Source of the DNA: an uncultured Saprospiraceae bacterium
GTDB taxonomy: Bacteria; Bacteroidota; Bacteroidia; Chitinophagales; Saprospiraceae
Assembly: GCA_937995755.1 (NCBI GenBank)
Contig: CALKJD010000132.1
Span: 1-32,729, forward strand
DNA length: 32,729 nucleotides
Reading direction: 5' to 3'
Positions 27,755-32,729 of the stretch are shown piece by piece (the first letter of the stretch is position 1; every line of letters starts with the position of its first letter). The notes beneath the pieces are model-generated. The model saw only the letters and a list, made by a program, of their open reading frames with translations, had not been told where the DNA came from and ran no database searches. The position numbers and the translations under genes were made by a program.

Positions 27755-28417
27755 ATGCGCCTATCATCGACAGAAGAGAACTATCTCAAAGCTATATACA
27801 AAATAGCCGAGCGAGAAAAAAAATCAGCTAGCACCAATACTATAGCTAAGTATATTGGCACGGCACCCGCTTCTGTTACAGATATGCTAAAGCGATTGGC
27901 TGGAAAACAGCTAATCAATTATGAAAAATACAAAGGAGTCACCCTTACTACCTATGGAGGTAGAGAAGCGACACAACTTATAAGAAGACATCGATTATGG
28001 GAGGTCTTCTTAGCATCGAAATTGAGATTTAGTTGGGAGGCAGTACATGATATAGCCGAAGAACTAGAACATGTCAAATCCGAAGAATTAGTAAATCGAT
28101 TAGACGCATTTCTAGATTATCCCAAGTTTGATCCACATGGAGATCCCATCCCTAATGCTCAAGGAAAATTTACGCTGAGAAACCAAATGTCACTCTTGGA
28201 TGCACATCCAGGAAACAAAGTGGTATTACTTGGAGTACGAGAGCACGAAACGAGTTTTCTTCAATATCTTAATGGACTAAATATAAGCTTAGGTACAGAG
28301 TTTACTATCAAGGCTTTTAACCACTTCGACAAATCTATGAACATTTTAATTGACCATACCAGAGAGACACTGCTATCTGAAAAAGTATGTCAAATTTTAC
28401 TTGTTAAAAAAATATAA
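27755..28417 (+). CDS. DtxR/MntR family metal-dependent transcriptional regulator
   Basis: This repressor uses Fe(II) or Mn(II) to bind operators of metal-uptake genes. Residues 1-70 are the winged helix (STEENYLKAIYKI, then TAPASVTDMLKRLA). Residues about 71-140 form the dimerisation domain, and about 148-220 an SH3/FeoA-like domain (GNKVVLLGVREHET). His79, Glu83 and His98 match DtxR site 1, and Glu105 and His106 match site 2. Position 102 is Glu, as in Mn-selective MntR, not Cys as in DtxR. The position equal to DtxR Met10/MntR Asp8 is Asn9, so selectivity is uncertain. The gene is followed without spacing by the metal-binding protein gene, so it should control its own operon. Confidence 0.93.
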   Translation: MRLSSTEENYLKAIYKIAEREKKSASTNTIAKYIGTAPASVTDMLKRLAGKQLINYEKYKGVTLTTYGGREATQLIRRHRLWEVFLASKLRFSWEAVHDIAEELEHVKSEELVNRLDAFLDYPKFDPHGDPIPNAQGKFTLRNQMSLLDAHPGNKVVLLGVREHETSFLQYLNGLNISLGTEFTIKAFNHFDKSMNILIDHTRETLLSEKVCQILLVKKI

Positions 28418-29413
28418 ATGACTAAATATATTCTTACATCATTAATTTGCTTTACAGCATTAATCGGTTATTCTCAAGATAAAATCAAAGTGGTTTCCTC
28501 TGCTTCTATATTTCAAGATATGGCTAAGAATATCGGAGGCGATAAAATCATTTCAGAAAGTATCGTTCCTATTGGAGGAGATCCACATACCTATACCCCT
28601 AAGCCCAGTGATGTAGAACTCGTCTCCAACGCCGATCTTATTCTGATTAATGGTCTCACTTTTGAAGGGTGGATCACCGAACTGATAGAAAATAGCGGCA
28701 CTAAAGCCAAAGTGGTACTTATTACCGAAGGCGTAGAACCGATTACAAGCCAAAAATACCATAATGCTTCTGATCCTCATGCTTGGATGGATGCAAGTAA
28801 TGGTGTTAAGTATGTTTATAATATTTCTGCAGGATTAGCTGCTGTAGACCCAGAGAACGCCCTATTCTATGCTGATAACGGAGCGAAATATAACTCCGAA
28901 ATTAAAAATGCGCATAACTATATTAAAAAGCAAATAGCTACCATTCCTGTAGAACAAAGGGTATTAATTACTTCGCATGATGCTTTTCAGTATTATGGTC
29001 GCGCATATGATATTACTCTTAATGCCATCATGGGTATATCTACTGAGTCAGAAGCGCAGAGCAAGGATGTCAAAAGAGTAGTAAATGCTATTAAAACGAG
29101 CAAAATTCCTGCAGTTTTTATCGAGAGCACTATCAATCCAAAGATGTTACAGCAGATAGCTAGAGATACAGGAGTAAAAATAGGAGGTGAACTATACGCA
29201 GACAGTATAGGGGATAAAGATAGCGAAGCACCTACCTATATAAAGATGCTTACACACAATACAGATGTAATCGTGAATGCGCTTACTGGATCATCGATAG
29301 AATCAACTAAAATTGACCACGATGACACTTCCAACAATACATGGATATACATCGCATTAGGAGCAGTAATGATACTTAGTCTATTACTCATCCTGTTCAA
29401 AATGAATAAATAA
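28418..29413 (+). CDS. Metal ABC transporter substrate-binding protein (ZnuA/TroA family)
   Basis: This protein captures Zn(II), Mn(II) or Fe(II) outside the inner membrane for ABC import. The signal peptide is MTKYILTSLICFTALIGYSQ. The predicted ligands are His57 (GGDPHTYTP), His121 (DPHAWMD), His187 (TSHDAFQYYG) and Asp262 (YADSIGD), a His3-Asp set found in ZnuA/TroA-type proteins. The His/Asp-rich loop of ZnuA is missing. Unusually the C terminus has a hydrophobic segment (about 308-328) followed by KMNK, which may tether the protein to the inner membrane in place of a lipid anchor. ATG 28418 directly follows the regulator's stop and its own stop overlaps the next start (TAATG). Confidence 0.93.
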   Translation: MTKYILTSLICFTALIGYSQDKIKVVSSASIFQDMAKNIGGDKIISESIVPIGGDPHTYTPKPSDVELVSNADLILINGLTFEGWITELIENSGTKAKVVLITEGVEPITSQKYHNASDPHAWMDASNGVKYVYNISAGLAAVDPENALFYADNGAKYNSEIKNAHNYIKKQIATIPVEQRVLITSHDAFQYYGRAYDITLNAIMGISTESEAQSKDVKRVVNAIKTSKIPAVFIESTINPKMLQQIARDTGVKIGGELYADSIGDKDSEAPTYIKMLTHNTDVIVNALTGSSIESTKIDHDDTSNNTWIYIALGAVMILSLLLILFKMNK

Positions 29414-30168
29414 TGGCTAACCCAACCGCAATATCAGTAAAAGGACTTTCAGTATCATATGAGCGTAAGCGGGTACTTACAAATATCCATATCGAAGTCG
29501 AACAAGGTAAAGTATATGGTGTGATTGGCCCTAATGGAGCAGGAAAGTCTACCCTATTCAAATCTATACTTGGAATGATAGATATTAACACGGGTTACAT
29601 AGAAGTACTAGGTGGAAATGTGAGTGACGTCAGAAAGAAAATTGCATATGTACCACAGAGGGATGAAGTAGATTGGGATTTCCCTGCTACGGTAGAAGAC
29701 ATCGTACTTATGGGACGATACCCACACAAGAAAATCCTTCAAAGAATCAATAAAGAAGACCGTCGATTAGCAGCTGAAGCATTGGCCGATCTTGGTATCG
29801 AAGATCTCGTAAATCGACAAATCGGACAGCTCTCTGGAGGACAACAACAGCGAGTATTTATCGCTAGAGCATTATGTCAACAAGCAGAAATATTTTTCCT
29901 CGACGAACCATTTGTAGGAGTAGATATGCTCACTGAAGAGAAGATCATCACCATACTACATAAACTAGCTGATGAAGGAAAAACCTTGCTTGTAGTACAC
30001 CATGACTTATCTACAGTAGAAGACTATTTTGACAAAGTGATCCTACTTAATCAGCGTCTTATTGCTTGCGGTGATACCAAAGAGACTTTTACTCAAAGTA
30101 ATATTAGTAAGGCATATGGTGGACAGCTTACTATACTTAATCATACAGGAGGATTTACTGGGAATTAA
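29413..30168 (+). CDS. Metal ABC transporter ATP-binding protein
   Basis: This is a 251-residue ABC ATPase of the Zn/Mn/Fe class (ZnuC/MntB-like). Walker A is GPNGAGKST, the signature LSGGQQQRVFIARAL, Walker B IFFLDEPFVGVD, and the H-loop VVHHDLS. The Q-loop-containing segment is AYVPQRDEVDWDFPATVEDIV, with the WDFP sequence common in this class. The start overlaps the stop of the substrate-binding protein gene by one base, so translation is coupled. No ABC-3 permease follows; the next gene is a DUF819 protein. Confidence 0.94.
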   Translation: MANPTAISVKGLSVSYERKRVLTNIHIEVEQGKVYGVIGPNGAGKSTLFKSILGMIDINTGYIEVLGGNVSDVRKKIAYVPQRDEVDWDFPATVEDIVLMGRYPHKKILQRINKEDRRLAAEALADLGIEDLVNRQIGQLSGGQQQRVFIARALCQQAEIFFLDEPFVGVDMLTEEKIITILHKLADEGKTLLVVHHDLSTVEDYFDKVILLNQRLIACGDTKETFTQSNISKAYGGQLTILNHTGGFTGN

Positions 30169-30233
30169 CAATTTGATAGATCGATAGGAATTCATTTCTT
30201 ATATTGGAGTTCAATTTGAACCCAATAAGACCT

Positions 30234-31502
30234 ATGCTTTCAACTATTTTACTATCTCTACCCTTTACTAATGATGCCATTACATTTGGCCTGCTCATAT
30301 GTATCCTTGCAGCTATATTCTATACAGCTTCACTTGATAGCCCAGGATGGAAGCGATTCTATACATTTGTGCCTTCCTTACTTTTATGCTATTTCATACC
30401 TGCCTTATTCAATTGGCCATTTGGGATCATCACTGGAGAAGGTTCTAACTTATACTATGTTGCCTCTAGATATCTATTGCCAGCGAGTTTAGTACTATTC
30501 TGTATTGGCATTGATTTTAAAGGATTACTTAATCTCGGCCCTAAAGCTATTATCATGTTTTTGGCCGCGTCGGTTGGGATTATTATCGGTGGACCTATAG
30601 CATTGTTGGTAGCTTCTAGTATTATGCCAGATGTGATTGGAGCTAGCCCAGACGATCTTTGGAAAGGACTCTCGACTATAGCAGGAAGTTGGATTGGTGG
30701 TGGAGCCAATCAGACAGCTATGAAAGAAATCTACGAAGTGAGCGACAATCTTTTTGGTACCATGATCGTAGTAGATGTAGTAGTAGCTAACATCTGGATG
30801 GGATTCTTACTCTATGGAGCCAATATAAGTGATAAGATAGATGCCAAATTAGGTGCAGATAACAGTGCAATCACAGAGCTCAAGCAACGCATCTCAGAGT
30901 ATCGAGCCAATGTAGAAGAGATGCCAACCGTAAATAAATTATTCACACTGATGGCAGTAGCTTTTGGTGGAGTTGCTATAGCACACCTTGGATCAGAGCT
31001 AATAGTACCCATCATGGAAGACAATAAAGAAACTTTACAATCTCTCAATCTAACATCACTTACATCAAGCTTCTTTTGGATAGTAGTAATATCAACCACT
31101 ATTGGGTTAGCCCTATCATTCACTAAAGCGCGTAAACTGGAAGGTGTAGGCGCTTCACGTTGGGGAAGTATATTTATATATGTACTCGTAGCGACTATAG
31201 GCATGAAAATGAATCTCGGTGAAGTATTTGACAATTTAGGCCTGTTTGCCATTGGTATTATTTGGATGCTTGTCCACGTTATCATTCTATTGCTTGTTGC
31301 TTTTATCATCAAAGCACCATTTTTCTATGTAGCTGTAGGTAGTCAAGCTAATATTGGTGGCGCTGCATCAGCACCTATTGTAGCAGCAGCTTTTAGTCCA
31401 AGTCTCGCTCCTGTGGGCGTATTGATGGCGGTCTTAGGATATGCATTAGGTACCTACGGAGCAATCATTTGTGCACAACTCATGAGCGCTGTAAGTGGAT
31501 AG
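30234..31502 (+). CDS. DUF819 family membrane protein
   Basis: This polytopic inner-membrane protein of the DUF819/YjcL family (422 residues from ATG 30234; TTG starts at 30204 and 30216 are also in frame) has about ten to twelve hydrophobic helices. Two conserved re-entrant-like motifs are visible: GSWIGGGANQTAMKE near residue 150 and GSQANIGGAASAPIVAAAF near 380, giving internal symmetry like ion/solute transporters. Another family segment, LAVLGYALGTYG, reads here as MAVLGYALGTYG near the C terminus. The function is not established. It lies 65 bp after the ABC ATPase on the same strand, where a metal permease would be expected, but it is not an ABC-3 permease. Confidence 0.87.
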   Translation: MLSTILLSLPFTNDAITFGLLICILAAIFYTASLDSPGWKRFYTFVPSLLLCYFIPALFNWPFGIITGEGSNLYYVASRYLLPASLVLFCIGIDFKGLLNLGPKAIIMFLAASVGIIIGGPIALLVASSIMPDVIGASPDDLWKGLSTIAGSWIGGGANQTAMKEIYEVSDNLFGTMIVVDVVVANIWMGFLLYGANISDKIDAKLGADNSAITELKQRISEYRANVEEMPTVNKLFTLMAVAFGGVAIAHLGSELIVPIMEDNKETLQSLNLTSLTSSFFWIVVISTTIGLALSFTKARKLEGVGASRWGSIFIYVLVATIGMKMNLGEVFDNLGLFAIGIIWMLVHVIILLLVAFIIKAPFFYVAVGSQANIGGAASAPIVAAAFSPSLAPVGVLMAVLGYALGTYGAIICAQLMSAVSG

Positions 31503-31772
31503 TGTCATATTGTACAGCTTTCCAGTGTTTAATTCTACATCTTAGATAAATCGTGTAGTTGCTATCTCATGCTACTTTTATTTTAGATCGAGATGCATGG
31601 TGCTACTGCATAGTGATATAAGTAAACACAAGTCATATAAAGCGGTCGATAGAGTACAAGTTAATTACATATCTAATCAACAAATAGGTTAAAGTTTTCA
31701 TATCTTACTGATAATCAAGGATGATCGTTAGTCAATAGTGCGTTCTACAAGGTAATTTATCAATAATTTTTT

Positions 31773-31780
31773 TATCTTTG
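31773..31780 (+). promoter_or_regulatory. -7 box of the short glycogen-synthase-like gene
   Basis: TATCTTTG is an exact TAnnTTTG match, 18 bp before ATG 31799, in a context (TTTTTATCTTTGC) common upstream of Bacteroidota genes. A -33 TTTG is not obvious. Confidence 0.6.
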
Positions 31781-31798
31781 CAGCCCTTTTAGAACAAC

Positions 31799-32629
31799 AT
31801 GACTATGAGTAAAAAAAGAGTACTATTTATTACCCAAGAAATGGATCCGTATACGGCATTAGGGGAGATATCTGATTTTGTCAGAAAATTACCTCAAAAA
31901 ACTGTAGAGAAAGGGTTCGAGATCAGAGTGCTAATGCCAAAGTTTGGTAGCATCAATGAAAGAAGACACAGGCTTCATGAGGTGGTAAGGTTATCTGGTA
32001 TGAACATCATCGTAGATGATGAAGATTATCCACTTATCATTAAAGTGGCATCGCTTCCAGGGGCAAGACTTCAAGTTTACTTCTTAGACAATGAAGAGTT
32101 CTTCAAAAGAAAGTTCATCTTCCGCGATAAGGACGAGAAGCTATATGAAGACAACGAAGATAGAATGGTATTCTTCTGTAAAGGTGCTCTAGAAACTGTT
32201 AAGAAATTTGGTTGGGCTCCTGATATTGTTCACTGTCACGGTTGGATGGCCAGTTTAGTCCCTCTTTATTTGAAGACAGCTTACAAATCTGAGCCATTAT
32301 TCCAAGATTCTAAGGTAATTACTTCAGTTTATAACAATTCTGTTAAGAATGTATTTTCTGAAGACTTTATCACCAAAGCATCTATTAATGACTTGGAGAA
32401 AGAAGATCTAGTAGCTTTTGATGGAGCAGACGGCATTTCTCTAATAAATGGAGCAGCAGCTTTCTCTGATGCTTTAATTGTTGGAAGTGAAGGAAATGAA
32501 GATCCTGTTATTGAGGCTGCTCAAGCTGAAGGTAAACCAGTTTTAGAGCATCAAAGTCCAGAATCTTATTTATCTGCTTACGTTAACTTCTATAAATCTT
32601 TACTAGAAAAGGAAGAAACTGTATCCTAG
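31799..32629 (+). CDS. Short glycogen/starch synthase-like protein (GT5 N-terminal domain only)
   Basis: This 276-residue protein covers only the first Rossmann domain of GT5 glycogen synthases, which are normally about 480 residues. Recognisable parts are RVLFITQEMDP at the start, the LMPKFGSINERRHRLHEV segment and PDIVHCHGWMASLVPLYL. The ADP-glucose-binding KxGGL near the N terminus reads ALGEI here, without the Lys and the Gly pair, and the second GT-B domain is missing. Catalysis is therefore unlikely. This short form is a recurring Bacteroidota family usually divergent from panC; here panC is 12 kb away. Possible roles are a regulator or sugar sensor. ATG 31799 and 31805 are both possible. 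A strong terminator follows. Confidence 0.85.
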   Translation: MTMSKKRVLFITQEMDPYTALGEISDFVRKLPQKTVEKGFEIRVLMPKFGSINERRHRLHEVVRLSGMNIIVDDEDYPLIIKVASLPGARLQVYFLDNEEFFKRKFIFRDKDEKLYEDNEDRMVFFCKGALETVKKFGWAPDIVHCHGWMASLVPLYLKTAYKSEPLFQDSKVITSVYNNSVKNVFSEDFITKASINDLEKEDLVAFDGADGISLINGAAAFSDALIVGSEGNEDPVIEAAQAEGKPVLEHQSPESYLSAYVNFYKSLLEKEETVS

Positions 32630-32655
32630 CAGATACTTAGTATATATTTCTAAAG

Positions 32656-32704
32656 CGAGGAATAATGAGCATCCAATATGCCCCATTATTCCTCGTTTTA
32701 TTTT
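32656..32704 (+). terminator. Rho-independent terminator after the glycogen-synthase-like gene
   Basis: CGAGGAATAATG (32656-32667) pairs perfectly with CATTATTCCTCG (32684-32695). An inner stem GCAT/ATGC (32669-32672, 32678-32681) lies in the loop. TTTTATTTT (32696-32704) follows. Confidence 0.92.
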
Positions 32705-32729
32705 GTGGGCAACCTAAATACTTTAAACC

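Noticed and set aside
30812..31312. 166-codon open frame antisense to the DUF819 gene
   Set aside because: It is a shadow of a hydrophobic coding region; no start context and no recognisable motifs.
31503..31798. RNA gene or riboswitch upstream of the glycogen-synthase-like gene
   Set aside because: Only short imperfect inverted repeats are visible and no known RNA motif could be recognised.
31799..32629. Functional glycogen synthase GlgA
   Set aside because: The KxGGL substrate motif and the whole C-terminal domain are missing.

Overview
The window looks like part of a chromosome from a Bacteroidota bacterium, plausibly of the Saprospiria/Lewinella kind. The genus is inference; the phylum rests on several signals. 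Promoter -7 boxes fit the Bacteroidota TAnnTTTG consensus at several gene starts. One exported protein ends in a type IX secretion sorting domain. There is an OMP_b-brl_3-type TonB-dependent receptor, and a short 'glycogen/starch synthase' of the kind found in this phylum. DNA is AT-rich throughout. I see no rRNA, tRNA, CRISPR array, insertion sequence or integrase.

Layout. (1) 1-3403, minus strand: a tripartite RND efflux operon read TolC-like outer membrane protein, then lipoprotein adaptor, then RND pump (cut by the left edge). (2) 3662-9046, minus: one very large protein (1794 aa) with two serine-hydrolase modules, a middle alpha/beta domain, a CHAT cysteine-protease domain and a helical TPR-like tail. 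It is the most unusual gene here. (3) 9047-9538: a spacer with a possible gene remnant, a promoter and a clear terminator. (4) 9539-14144: a compact cyanophycin locus with cyanophycin synthetase (minus), cyanophycinase (plus) and an isoaspartyl peptidase/asparaginase (minus), so synthesis, depolymerisation and dipeptide cleavage sit side by side. (5) 14145-17473: an AT-rich stretch with a secreted BNR/Ycf48-type repeat protein, a strong terminator, the remnant of a LuxR-type regulator and a thioredoxin-fold lipoprotein. (6) 17522-21530: a methyltransferase (minus), then panC, a small membrane protein (minus), panD and a flippase-like membrane protein. (7) 21549-24916: a low-molecular-weight protein tyrosine phosphatase (minus) diverging from trkA-trkH potassium uptake. 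(8) 25168-31502: a TonB-dependent receptor, a DtxR/MntR-type metalloregulator, a metal-binding protein, an ABC ATPase and a DUF819 membrane protein. The expected ABC-3 metal permease is absent. (9) 31799-32629: the short glycogen-synthase-like protein, followed by a strong terminator.

Working together: the cyanophycin genes form a nitrogen storage cycle. PanC and PanD supply pantothenate precursors. TrkA and TrkH form one K+ uptake system. The DtxR-SBP-ATPase run is a tightly packed metal-import operon that must borrow a permease or use an unrecognised one. The CHAT/hydrolase protein has no obvious partner gene and may be a self-contained protease-plus-esterase effector; that role is a hypothesis.
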